From positions 1 to 64,000 of the forward strand of contig JAFIGT010000022.1 in the NCBI GenBank assembly GCA_017849585.1: a stretch of DNA of 64,000 nt, given 5' to 3'. The stretch comes from Verrucomicrobium sp. (GTDB taxonomy: Bacteria; Verrucomicrobiota; Verrucomicrobiia; Methylacidiphilales; UBA1321). This document shows positions 1 to 7,919 of this stretch, one piece after another. The translations under genes were made by a program, and so were the position numbers. Under the pieces are notes generated by a model, which was given only the letters and a program-made list of their open reading frames with translations, was not told the DNA's origin and made no database searches. Each line of letters opens with the position of its first letter. The stretch's first letter is position 1.

Positions 1-1
1 G

Positions 2-48
2 AAGCTCTTGGCTCCTGTCGCCCTACGGGCTCCATCCGCCAAGAGCTT
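2..48. repeat. Perfect 11-bp inverted repeat with inner stem
   Basis: Arms at 2-12 and 38-48 are exact reverse complements, and an inner GCCC/GGGC pair (20-23, 27-30) extends the hairpin. It resembles a dispersed palindromic (REP-type) unit. The other copies needed to prove a repeat family were not seen in the window. No T-run follows, so a terminator role is not supported. Confidence 0.4.
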
Positions 49-149
49 GATCCCATCCCATCATCTGTTACCCTTACCATCAACTAACTAACCAACCCCA
101 TTCCTCTCACTCGTTTTGGACCATATTGGGGGACTCAATCATATCCTAG

Positions 150-758
150 TTAAATTGGAGAATCTTGAAAATAGTTAGAATATTTAAGTCCAATTTCGGT
201 TGGCAAGAATTTCGGAGATTCGCCTATTTCATCAATTAGGGATGGATAAATAGCCTTTACTAAGCCAGTACTAGCTAGGGACTCTAGAACATAAGAATGT
301 TTTTTATCTGCATGATTTATCGCTGATGGAAATAGAAGTAAGTCTTCCAAAAATGCGCTATCGACTGCAAAAAGTAGCCGCTTTAAATCTGTTAGGTTCA
401 GGTCACCTTTAACGTAATGGTAAAATAGCTTGCCTATAATTTTAGCTTTCTCATTAGAATCTGCGCGTTCGATAGAAAAAACAACAAGCTCGCCAGTTCT
501 TTTTTGAAGCTTTGGGTCATTCTTTAGTTCTTTTGAAAATTTTGCTGCGTCTTCTGGAGGGACTTTATTAGCTTCGTTTAAGAATGCTTGAATTTTCGAG
601 AGAAATAAGCGCTCCCTAATCCCAAGTGTAATTTTGGCTAATTTGACAATTTCGCCAAGAACTGGAATTCCAGTGATAATTTCTCCCTTCAAGATATGCT
701 CAATTGCCGCATCTCCCCATTCTGCGGCCAAATCAATAGCTTCACCTATGATTTTCAT
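150..758 (-). CDS. Hypothetical protein, accessory region
   Basis: This is an unrecognised protein of about 202 residues, counted from the internal ATG at 758; a TTG at 776 is the alternative start. It has a hydrophobic or amphipathic N-terminal third (residues about 20-50), then a charged helical middle and a C-terminal part resembling a small winged-helix-like segment, but no motif I can name. There is no signal peptide. The gene is clearly more AT-rich than the genes after 1.7 kb, which fits acquired DNA. It stands alone, with no co-directional neighbour within 500 bases. That it is coding is likely from its length and amino-acid composition; the function is unknown. Confidence 0.6.
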   Translation of the reverse strand: MKIIGEAIDLAAEWGDAAIEHILKGEIITGIPVLGEIVKLAKITLGIRERLFLSKIQAFLNEANKVPPEDAAKFSKELKNDPKLQKRTGELVVFSIERADSNEKAKIIGKLFYHYVKGDLNLTDLKRLLFAVDSAFLEDLLLFPSAINHADKKHSYVLESLASTGLVKAIYPSLIDEIGESPKFLPTEIGLKYSNYFQDSPI

Positions 759-1210
759 AGGTAGAATCTTTAGCAAAATAGGCCGCTCACAACAGGAAAA
801 TAGCTAGATTCTTACTTTCCTGTGCCACGGTTAGTAAATTTTATTCCATTCCCGCTCAATTATATCCAAGAATCATATCTAAAGAATGGTTTCCACGGAT
901 TTTTGCCCGGAATTATAAATCAGCCCCGTCCTGTCACTTTTGACGGAAAAGGGCTTTCCGCGTTTTCATAAAACGGGGGTACCTCTCAAAAAATAGAAAT
1001 TGTGCTGATTCCCTCAAGTAAGTTTATATATAAACTAATCCATTTAAGGAATGACTGGGATATGACTTGATAATGGGTTGAATGGGGTATTGGTAATCCT
1101 TCGGATTACATCCTCACCCCATTGATTACATTACTGGGAGTGTTCTAATTTAATCCAAAATTCAATGAATCCCTTTGGCCTCTTCTTTCTCTTCGTGACT
1201 AGAAGAAAAA
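759..1210. other. AT-rich intergenic stretch without recognised gene
   Basis: No convincing ORF is present. The stretch is AT-rich and contains a long bulged hairpin near its right end (1081-1123). No promoter, CRISPR unit or insertion-sequence end was recognised. Confidence 0.4.
1081..1123. other. Two-tier hairpin
   Basis: The outer arms AATGGGG (1081-1087) and CCCCATT (1117-1123) are reverse complements. They enclose a second perfect 7-bp stem, GTAATCC/GGATTAC (1093-1099, 1103-1109), with a 3-base loop. No T-run follows on either strand, so this may be a structured RNA or an element end rather than a terminator. Confidence 0.4.
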
Positions 1211-1321
1211 TGTCCCAAAGAGGGATTTGAACCCTCACGCCACAGCGACCATTCTGCCTGCACCGTCTTTGCTGGCGATTTTATAAAAAAATCGTGGGCG
1301 TTCCACGCAAGATTTGGGACA
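1211..1321 (-). other. tRNA-like element (canonical T-arm and acceptor, odd interior)
   Basis: On the minus strand the ends pair perfectly over 9 bases (1211-1219 with 1313-1321). Next to the 3' arm is a textbook T-arm: stem GAGGG/CCCTC around loop TTCAAAT. The interior is not a normal cloverleaf. It has a short GTGG/CCAC hairpin and an AT-rich CGATTTT/AAAATCG hairpin, whose 7-base loop would centre on TTA, and then about 40 unassigned bases. There is no CCA. At 111 bases it is longer than ordinary tRNAs. It could be a decayed tRNA, a remodelled attachment site or a tRNA-mimicking RNA. Confidence 0.35.
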
Positions 1322-1370
1322 CCCAATCAATAACACAGTTGTCACTTGAAATCAAATTAGGTCTTCCCCA

Positions 1371-1673
1371 TTACTCTCCCCCAATTAAGGCAAGAATTGC
1401 GGTTTGTATGTGTTTTGGTAGATTTGGCCAAGCTTTGACAATCCGCGACAGGTCAGGACTATCAGCGTACAGAATTGGTGTCGATTTTAGTGTCACCTGC
1501 TGTTTTTCAGGGTTTAAAGGCGTTGAAGTAACAATAACTTGCGGAGTTACGCCGCCAGATTCAAATCCTGCCCCCGCAATTTTTCCTCTGTAAGACCCAG
1601 AACGTCCATTAGCCGAGTTGACAGGCGACGCTTGTTTTTGATCTGCTGCGATTATCACCAAGTGAGGTGGCAT
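1371..1673 (-). pseudogene. Integrase-tail-like remnant
   Basis: The 100-residue frame contains AGAGFES and ends in SRIVKAWPNLPKHIQTAIL. From memory of the families, this pair is common at the C-termini of tyrosine recombinases from planctomycetes and verrucomicrobia, where the integrase end reads through a tRNA-derived attachment site. The opposite strand at about 1555-1585 reads like a tRNA 3' end (TTCAAATCC followed by CCCGCA). No catalytic R-H-R-Y part is present, so only a tail survives. It could instead be a spurious frame over an attachment site. Confidence 0.35.
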
Positions 1674-1718
1674 CGATCACAGTCTGGTCGATGTCACCTC
1701 ATAAAACACCGGGGACCT

Positions 1719-2327
1719 TTATTCGCTCAAGTTGAAGACGGCGATCCCCTGCTCCACGTTGCGCTGCTTCACCAATTTTGCCGGTACGGATGTGAAGTAA
1801 ATTTCGAGTGTCGGATAGACCGTTGCTTCCAGCAGGTGTCCTGCGCGCATTTGACCGTCATGAAGGCTCACTCCACTGTGAACATGGACCTGCGGCTTGC
1901 CATCCAAAAGCCCGACATCACCAATGATGGAGATCACCTCCACTTGCTCCGTGATGGGAATATCGCGGTAAGCTTTCTTGGTAAAATCAAAACAACCGAG
2001 TTTTGCGCGGCTGAAACCGCCAATGCCGGTCAGATGGCCTGCCGTGATCTTTTCCCGCACCGCAAACGCAGTGAGGCCGGACAGGACGTCATCATTTTCC
2101 CCAAAGACAATGGCGTAGACTTTTTGGCCATTGGGTTGTTCCGAAACCTTTCGAACCTGCATCTTCGGTGCGCGACTCAGATCGGTGATGAGGGGCGCTC
2201 GCGTATATCCAGCAGGGAGCGGTTTCGAGTCCGTCTGCCCATGGAGATATGCCGTTGTCGCAAGCATCCCGCAAAGAGTGAACATCCATCCGGTCCAGCG
2301 AAGACGAGTGTGATTGATGATTTTCAT
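1719..2327 (-). CDS. Exported PPC (DUF296) domain protein
   Basis: The 202-residue protein has an N-terminal signal peptide (about residues 1-30, ending near HGQ), then a PPC/DUF296 domain. That domain carries the G-x-GG-FS and D-x-PQVHVHSG-x5-H features of the fold; the histidine cluster near residue 145 could bind metal. PPC domains form trimers, and their bacterial roles are mostly unknown. The start is fixed by GGAGAG just upstream of the ATG. It lies 108 bases downstream of the flavin monooxygenase on the same strand, so the two probably share a transcript. Export is unusual for this family, which is mostly cytosolic or DNA-binding. Confidence 0.8.
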   Translation of the reverse strand: MKIINHTRLRWTGWMFTLCGMLATTAYLHGQTDSKPLPAGYTRAPLITDLSRAPKMQVRKVSEQPNGQKVYAIVFGENDDVLSGLTAFAVREKITAGHLTGIGGFSRAKLGCFDFTKKAYRDIPITEQVEVISIIGDVGLLDGKPQVHVHSGVSLHDGQMRAGHLLEATVYPTLEIYFTSVPAKLVKQRNVEQGIAVFNLSE

Positions 2328-2435
2328 TTATACTCTCCAGCTTGGTCCGGAACTCCTCCTTCGAAAAGGGATTTCATTCGTGAACGTATCTCACGACTGT
2401 GATGCCCGTCTCTGGAATCGTTACAGTTGAGCTCG

Positions 2436-4100
2436 CTATGCTGGCGGTGCTACCGAGAGCGAGGTAAAGATCCCGCCCAAATGTTTTTCGAGATCGAACA
2501 TCCGGATCGGGCGGGAGCTAAATCCAACATAGCCATCGGGCCGGATGAGGAAGATCCCACCCTTTTGCGCGCCGTAGAGATAGTGAAATTCCATCGCGGG
2601 ATCGAGATAGATCTCTCCTTCAAAGGCTTCAAACCCCTCCGTCTTTTGCGATGCCAACACGAGAGTTGGAGTTAAAAATGGCCGCACCGGTTTCGTCCAC
2701 GCCGCCATTCTGCAAATGGCGTCCCGCATCGCCGGATCCGGCTTGTGTCCCGTGATGATCAACAGCCGGAATTTCCGCGAATCGAGCACATCATAAAGGG
2801 AGATAGGCACCGGAGTTCCCGACGCCGGAAGAAGATCGCCGTCAACCGCGCGCATCCCGGCGACCACTTCCATATTTTCGTTATGGAGGGCTTCCTGATG
2901 ACCATGGTTTTCCACAATGGTGCTTGGTTCATACTGAATGCGCACTTGCAGTCCCTGCTCGAATTCCTTGAAGTGATTCGTGTAAAAGTGGCTGAAGAAT
3001 CTCCAGATGTGGTCCCGGCTCAACGCGCCCACGCGGTTGAATTGCGCGGATAGCTTGTGCGTGAAATCCGACAGACCCACCACCTGCTTGCCCACGTAAC
3101 TGCGCTCCGTATCGTATGTATCCAGAAGTGATGCAGGGCTTGCCCCCTTGCGGACAAAGGCGATTTTCCACCCGAGATTGAATGAGTCCTGAATGCCTGT
3201 ATTCATTCCCAGACCAGTCTCGGGACTATGAATGTGCGCCGCATCGCCTCCGATGAAGACATTCCCCTTCCGGTAATGTTTCACCCGGCGGTGATGACAG
3301 TGAAATTCCGACATCCACCCGGGGTTACTCAAGGTGCACATGCCGGGAATAATCCGCTCCACGGCGTCGATGATGTCTTCCAGTTTCGGTTCCCGGCCCA
3401 GGGCGCGCGACTCTGACTCGACCACGTAAATGCGGTATTTTCCGCCAGGCATTGGAAATACCGCCAGCAATCCCGCGTCGGAGAAGAAGGCGTAGCCATG
3501 ACCGTGCTGCAATTTCCACGCGATGTCCACGTCCGCCAGCAGCCAGTTATCATGATACTGCTCACCGATAAATTCGAAATTCAACCCGTGTCGCACGGAG
3601 CTATGTGCCCCGCCACAGCCCAGCAAATAGGGCGTCTCTACCTGTTCCGTTTTCCCATCCGGTGCGGTCAACACGGCGGTGACGCGGTCGCCATGATCGA
3701 CGAATGACTCGAGGGTGGTCTTCCACTCAACGCCCCCTCCCAGTCGTGTCAGTTCCTCCCGCAAAATCCGTTCCGGGCCGGTCTGCGGAATATTGAGCAA
3801 AAAATTGTAACGCGACGTCACGCGGCCATATTCCGCACGGAAGATGATCTCCCCATGATTGTACGCGCTGAAGGAATGAATCTTTTCCCCCTCGGCCAAC
3901 ACCTCCCCTGCGAGCCTGCGCATCTGGAATTCCTCCAGACTGCGAGGCATCACCACTACCGCCTTGGACAATGTTGTCGGAGCCATCGCCTTGTCGATAA
4001 TACGCACACGCAGACCATGCCGCAGAAGATCGGTAGCCAATGCCAGTCCAGTCGGACCAGCCCCAACAACAAGCGCATCCAGGGAGGAATCAGTAGCCAT
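2436..4100 (-). CDS. FAD-dependent aromatic monooxygenase (PheA/TfdB type)
   Basis: This is a class A flavoprotein hydroxylase of about 554 residues. It shows the N-terminal GxGxxG dinucleotide motif (VVGAGPTGLALA), a mid-protein DG-type motif near LGCGGAHSSVR, and the GD motif (FIGGDAAHIHSP). The C-terminus fits the thioredoxin-like domain of the phenol hydroxylase group. Such enzymes use NAD(P)H and O2 to hydroxylate aromatics and sometimes inactivate antibiotics. I chose the ATG at 4100 because GAGGG precedes it and it begins right before the Rossmann strand; an upstream frame extends to 4151. The gene is divergent from a TetR regulator with an operator between them, so it is probably induced by the same ligand as the pump. 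Confidence 0.9.
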   Translation of the reverse strand: MATDSSLDALVVGAGPTGLALATDLLRHGLRVRIIDKAMAPTTLSKAVVVMPRSLEEFQMRRLAGEVLAEGEKIHSFSAYNHGEIIFRAEYGRVTSRYNFLLNIPQTGPERILREELTRLGGGVEWKTTLESFVDHGDRVTAVLTAPDGKTEQVETPYLLGCGGAHSSVRHGLNFEFIGEQYHDNWLLADVDIAWKLQHGHGYAFFSDAGLLAVFPMPGGKYRIYVVESESRALGREPKLEDIIDAVERIIPGMCTLSNPGWMSEFHCHHRRVKHYRKGNVFIGGDAAHIHSPETGLGMNTGIQDSFNLGWKIAFVRKGASPASLLDTYDTERSYVGKQVVGLSDFTHKLSAQFNRVGALSRDHIWRFFSHFYTNHFKEFEQGLQVRIQYEPSTIVENHGHQEALHNENMEVVAGMRAVDGDLLPASGTPVPISLYDVLDSRKFRLLIITGHKPDPAMRDAICRMAAWTKPVRPFLTPTLVLASQKTEGFEAFEGEIYLDPAMEFHYLYGAQKGGIFLIRPDGYVGFSSRPIRMFDLEKHLGGIFTSLSVAPPA

Positions 4101-4257
4101 GATGATTGCCCTCAGTATGGGCAAATCCTCATTCGGGAAGCAAGTCAGCACGTTAGCTTTCTTAACCCTTACATAAGTCTCTTTAATTGCGAATGACTAC
4201 ACCCCGGAACTCCGCCTTCGATTTGTGGCGCCTATAGAGCGTGCCTACGAAAAAAAC

Positions 4258-4286
4258 TTGATTTAGACCGATCAGTCTAGTAGATT
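4258..4286 (+). promoter_or_regulatory. tetR promoter with embedded TetR-type operator
   Basis: TTGATT (4258-4263) and TAGATT (4281-4286) are separated by 17 bases. The spacer is almost wholly the imperfect palindrome TAGACCGATCAGTCTA (4264-4279). A bound repressor would block polymerase, so autorepression is likely. The -10 ends 6 bases before the ATG at 4293, implying a leaderless mRNA. Confidence 0.65.
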
Positions 4287-4292
4287 ACCTTT

Positions 4293-4913
4293 ATGAAACG
4301 GGAAGGCGACACCAAACAACGGCTGGTCAAAGTGGCCGCGCAGTTGATTTGGGAACAGAGTTACGGCTCAGTCGGCGTCGATGACATCTGCAAAAAGGCG
4401 GGTGTCACCAAGGGCAGCTTCTATTTTGCCTTTCCCTCCAAAGTTGATCTGGCCATTGCCGCCTTGGAAGAACACTGGCAAACCAAGCGTGCCATCCTCG
4501 ACTCTATTTTCTCTTCACAGGAACCTGCCCTCAGTCGTTTCGAAAAGTACTGCGATTTAATCATTTCGGACCAGAAATCCAAACGCGAGGAATTTGGCAA
4601 AGTCTGCGGCTGCCCCGCCTGCTCCCTGGGCAGTGAACTCAGCACGCAGGACGAGAGAATTCGCCAGAAGTCAGACGAATTGATGGAACGCTTCATCCGC
4701 TACCTGACGAGCGCCGTCTCCGCCCTCCAGACAGAAGGATTAATCCCGCAGGAAGATCCGAAAGTGGTCGCACGACAGATTTACGATTACATCATGGGTT
4801 TGATGCTCGAAGCGAAGATTCAAAACTCACTCGAAGCCCTCCATCGCCTGAAACCCGGCGTCTTTCGCATTCTGGGGTTGAAGCCCACGGGATTGACATC
4901 CATCTCCGCTTAA
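4293..4913 (+). CDS. TetR/AcrR family repressor
   Basis: The 206-residue protein has a TetR helix-turn-helix at about residues 8-55 (KAGVTKGSFYFAFPSK resembles the recognition helix and its flank). A divergent ligand-binding C-terminal domain follows, with a Cys pair (GCPACS) near residue 110. The ATG start has no Shine-Dalgarno, which agrees with the leaderless promoter upstream. It sits between a flavin monooxygenase (divergent) and an RND efflux operon (downstream), and similar palindromes occur at both promoters. Its probable role is ligand-released repressor of the pump, the monooxygenase and itself. The ligand is unknown. Confidence 0.9.
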   Translation: MKREGDTKQRLVKVAAQLIWEQSYGSVGVDDICKKAGVTKGSFYFAFPSKVDLAIAALEEHWQTKRAILDSIFSSQEPALSRFEKYCDLIISDQKSKREEFGKVCGCPACSLGSELSTQDERIRQKSDELMERFIRYLTSAVSALQTEGLIPQEDPKVVARQIYDYIMGLMLEAKIQNSLEALHRLKPGVFRILGLKPTGLTSISA

Positions 4914-4931
4914 TTTTTTTTAGCCCTGAAC

Positions 4932-4946
4932 TATACTGACCGGTCA
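4932..4946 (+). promoter_or_regulatory. RND operon -10 box overlapping a TetR operator
   Basis: TATACT (4932-4937) runs directly into the perfect palindrome TGACCGGTCA (4937-4946), whose half site matches the one in the tetR promoter. No good -35 was found. The arrangement predicts repression of the pump operon by the adjacent TetR protein. Confidence 0.6.
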
Positions 4947-5003
4947 ACTAACTAAAACTAAAATTGTCCTGATTGCGACCCTCTCATCGTCCTAGGAGTA
5001 CCC

Positions 5004-6449
5004 ATGAAATCTCTCGCCCTTCTTTCCGCGAACGTTGCGGTGGCTGCCCTGGTTCTCACCGGGTGCTCGGTCGGTCCCAATTATCATCGCGCCGAAGTGG
5101 AAACTCCTGCCGCTTACGCGGAGAAAACGCCTTGGAAGCAAGCCACGCCCTCCGATGCGATCGCCCGTGGCGATTGGTGGACCGTTTTCAATGATACGAA
5201 GCTCAACGAATTGCAAACCCAGGCGGCGGCGAACAATCAGGATTTGCGCGCGGCGGTGGCTCGTGTAGACCAAGCCCGCGCGATCTCGCGCGTGGCAAAA
5301 GCGGATTTCCTTCCCTCGATCAACGCCAATGCGAGCGGCGCGTTCCTTCGCAATTCCTCCAACAGCGAAGTCGTCTCGCCCGGCCTCGAAACTAGCAATG
5401 TGAACACCTCACTGAGTCTCGGCTATGAACTCGATATCTGGGGCCGCGTGCGCCGGACTGTCGAAGCTTCCACCGCGACCCTGCAGGCAAGTGTGGCCGA
5501 CTACGAAGTGGTGCGGCTCGCGCTGCATGCGGAAGTCGCGCAAAATTATTTCTCGCTACGCGCGCTCGATACCGAACTGGACATCATCACGCATGCGATT
5601 GAACTGCGGAAAAAAGAACTCGAACTGGTACGCACGCGCTTTCAAGCCGGTTCCAGCACCGATCTCGACGTCGCCCGCGCGGAAACGGCTCTCGCAGACG
5701 CGCAGGCAGAGCTGGCCACGGTGCGAGGACAACGCGCAGAGCTCGAGCATGCGCTCGCCGTACTGCTCGGCAAGACAACCGAGTCATTCCGCATGGCCAC
5801 ACATCCTCTTTCGACGGTACCACCGCCGATTCCCGCTGGCGTGCCGTCCGATCTGTTGGAACGCCGCCCCGACATCGCGGAAGCGGAACGGCGCATGGCT
5901 GCGGCCAATGCGGAAGTGGGCATCGCCACGGCGGCTTTTTTCCCGGTGATCCGGCTCGTGGGCACGGCGGGTCTGGAAAGCGCCGATCTCGGCTCGCTCT
6001 TCAACTGGCCGAGCCGCATGTGGTCGGTGGGCCCGAGCATGACGCTCCCGATTTTCCAAGGAGGCCGCAATACCGCCAATCTCGAGCGCTCGAAAGCACG
6101 CTACGAGGAAACTGTGGCGCAATATCGTCAGCAAGTGTTGACCGCGTTCAAGCAGGTGGAGGATCAACTTTCCACCCTGCGTCACCTGTCCGACCGCGCC
6201 GACGCACAGCAAACTTCGGCCTCCTCATCGCAGCGTGCCTACACACTCTCCGATCTACTCTACCGTACCGGCGCGGCCAATTACCTCGACGTGATCGATG
6301 CGGAACGAAGCGCACTGGAAAGCCAGCGGGCCGCCATCCGTACTCTCGGTCAGCGTTACTTCGCCAGCATCCAGCTCGTGAAGGCTCTCGGTGGCGGCTG
6401 GAGCGATTCGCAAATTAAATCCTTCGCCTCGACTGAATCCAAACCCTGA
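5004..6449 (+). CDS. RND efflux outer membrane lipoprotein (NodT/OprM family)
   Basis: The 481-residue protein starts with a lipoprotein signal (LVLTGCSVGPNY, acylated Cys about residue 21). Two outer-membrane-efflux (TolC-like) repeats with long helical hairpins follow, including YELDIWGRVRR and the DLLERRPDIAEAE signature. It forms the trimeric exit duct that docks on the periplasmic adaptor. The start is supported by AGGAG a few bases upstream. It is the first gene of the pump operon, with 48 bases to the adaptor gene. Confidence 0.93.
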   Translation: MKSLALLSANVAVAALVLTGCSVGPNYHRAEVETPAAYAEKTPWKQATPSDAIARGDWWTVFNDTKLNELQTQAAANNQDLRAAVARVDQARAISRVAKADFLPSINANASGAFLRNSSNSEVVSPGLETSNVNTSLSLGYELDIWGRVRRTVEASTATLQASVADYEVVRLALHAEVAQNYFSLRALDTELDIITHAIELRKKELELVRTRFQAGSSTDLDVARAETALADAQAELATVRGQRAELEHALAVLLGKTTESFRMATHPLSTVPPPIPAGVPSDLLERRPDIAEAERRMAAANAEVGIATAAFFPVIRLVGTAGLESADLGSLFNWPSRMWSVGPSMTLPIFQGGRNTANLERSKARYEETVAQYRQQVLTAFKQVEDQLSTLRHLSDRADAQQTSASSSQRAYTLSDLLYRTGAANYLDVIDAERSALESQRAAIRTLGQRYFASIQLVKALGGGWSDSQIKSFASTESKP

Positions 6450-6497
6450 TCCCTCCCCTTTCCTACCCGACTGCAACCCTCGAACTCCCCTACGCCC

Positions 6498-7919
6498 ATG
6501 AAAACCACGATCAATCCCGAGAAGTCTCACCTTCATCAGAACCGGGTCGAAATGGCAATCCCGGTGAAGCCCGCCCTCAATGGCGCTTACGTCGCCGACT
6601 ACTGCGAGAATCCCACCGCCGAAGGTAATGAAGGTTTGGTTCCCCTGATTCCACCCCAACCGCATGACACCAATGCCGCCCGCCACGCCATCCCCTTGCG
6701 CGCGCCGTCCGCTACCGCTACCGCGAGCAGCAAACGTTTTCCCGTCGTGTTGGTCTCAGTGATCGCTTTGTTGGCCATTGGTGCGGGCGCTTATTACTTC
6801 CTCGGGCAAAAACATGAAACGACGGCAGCCGCCTCCGCGACACCGCCTCCCGTGCAGGCCACTGTGCAAACCGTCGCGCCACAGCAAATTCGCATCTGGA
6901 ATGAATTTTCCGGCCGGCTGCAAGCGGTCGACTATGCCCAGATCCGGCCCGAAGTCAGTGGCCGCATCACTGAAGTCCGTTTTGAAGACGGGCAGACCGT
7001 CAATGCGGGCGATATCCTCTTCGTGATTGATCCCCGCCCCTACGAGGATGCCGTGGCGAAGGCGAAAGCCCGCGTGGCGTCCGCGAAGGCGTCCATCGAG
7101 TTCACGAAAGCGGAGCAAAAGCGCGCGGAGATTCTGATTCGCGCCAATGCCATCGCGCAGCGTGACTTCGATCAGTCCGCCAGCTCAGATCGCGTCGCCG
7201 TCTCGAACCTCGACGAAGCTGAAGCGGCGCTCAAGCAGGCCAGCCTCGATCTGGAACATGCCTACGTCAAAGCCCCAATCTCCGGTCGCGCCAGCCGCGC
7301 GGAAATCACAGTGGGCAACGTCGTGCAGAGCGGTCCCAGTGCTCCGGTGCTGACCTCCATCGCTTCGCGCGACGGCATCTATGCCGACTTCGAAGTCGAC
7401 GAGCAAACCTATCTGGAGACTATCCGCAACGCCGCCTCGGGCAATGCGCAGGAGCGCCTCATCCCGGTGCAGCTCATCCTCGCGGGTGACAAGGATCATG
7501 TCTACGACGGCACGATCTGGAGCTTCGACAACCGTATCGATGTCGCCTCCGGGACGATCCGCGCCCGCGCCAAATTCGCCAACACCGACGGCGCGCTGCT
7601 GCCCGGCATGTTCGTCACCGTCAAGCTCGCCAGCAGCCGTGAACGCTCCGCTGTGCTCATCCCGGAACGCGCCATTGGCTCGGACCAGAGCAAGAAGTTC
7701 GTCTACGTAATCGACTCCGGCAACAAGGCGACATACCGTGAAATTCAGCTCGGTAAATCGATCCGCGAACAACGCGTCATCGAATCCGGCCTGCTCGCCG
7801 GAGACCGTGTGATCACCGATGGCGTGCAACACGTGCGCCCCGGCTCCCTCGTGCAGCCGACGGAAATCAAGCCGGCGGTCGTTCCGGTAAAAATCACCTC
7901 TGTGGAAAGTGCCCGCTAA
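6498..7919 (+). CDS. RND periplasmic adaptor (membrane fusion protein)
   Basis: The 473-residue adaptor has one membrane anchor (residues about 81-102). It also has a split biotinyl-lipoyl hairpin (QIRPEVSGRITEV and YVKAPISGRASRAE), a coiled-coil segment between the halves and a C-terminal beta-barrel. It links the inner membrane pump to the outer membrane duct. The roughly 80-residue N-terminal cytosolic extension rich in Pro and Ala is unusual for AcrA-type adaptors; it may be real or reflect a too-early start, and no Shine-Dalgarno decides this. Its TAA overlaps the next ATG (TAATG), so the two are translationally coupled. Confidence 0.92.
   Translation: MKTTINPEKSHLHQNRVEMAIPVKPALNGAYVADYCENPTAEGNEGLVPLIPPQPHDTNAARHAIPLRAPSATATASSKRFPVVLVSVIALLAIGAGAYYFLGQKHETTAAASATPPPVQATVQTVAPQQIRIWNEFSGRLQAVDYAQIRPEVSGRITEVRFEDGQTVNAGDILFVIDPRPYEDAVAKAKARVASAKASIEFTKAEQKRAEILIRANAIAQRDFDQSASSDRVAVSNLDEAEAALKQASLDLEHAYVKAPISGRASRAEITVGNVVQSGPSAPVLTSIASRDGIYADFEVDEQTYLETIRNAASGNAQERLIPVQLILAGDKDHVYDGTIWSFDNRIDVASGTIRARAKFANTDGALLPGMFVTVKLASSRERSAVLIPERAIGSDQSKKFVYVIDSGNKATYREIQLGKSIREQRVIESGLLAGDRVITDGVQHVRPGSLVQPTEIKPAVVPVKITSVESAR

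Noticed and set aside
1539-2402. Plus-strand ORF of 287 codons over the PPC-domain gene
   Set aside because: It is antisense to a recognisable domain protein, with Arg/Cys-rich composition.
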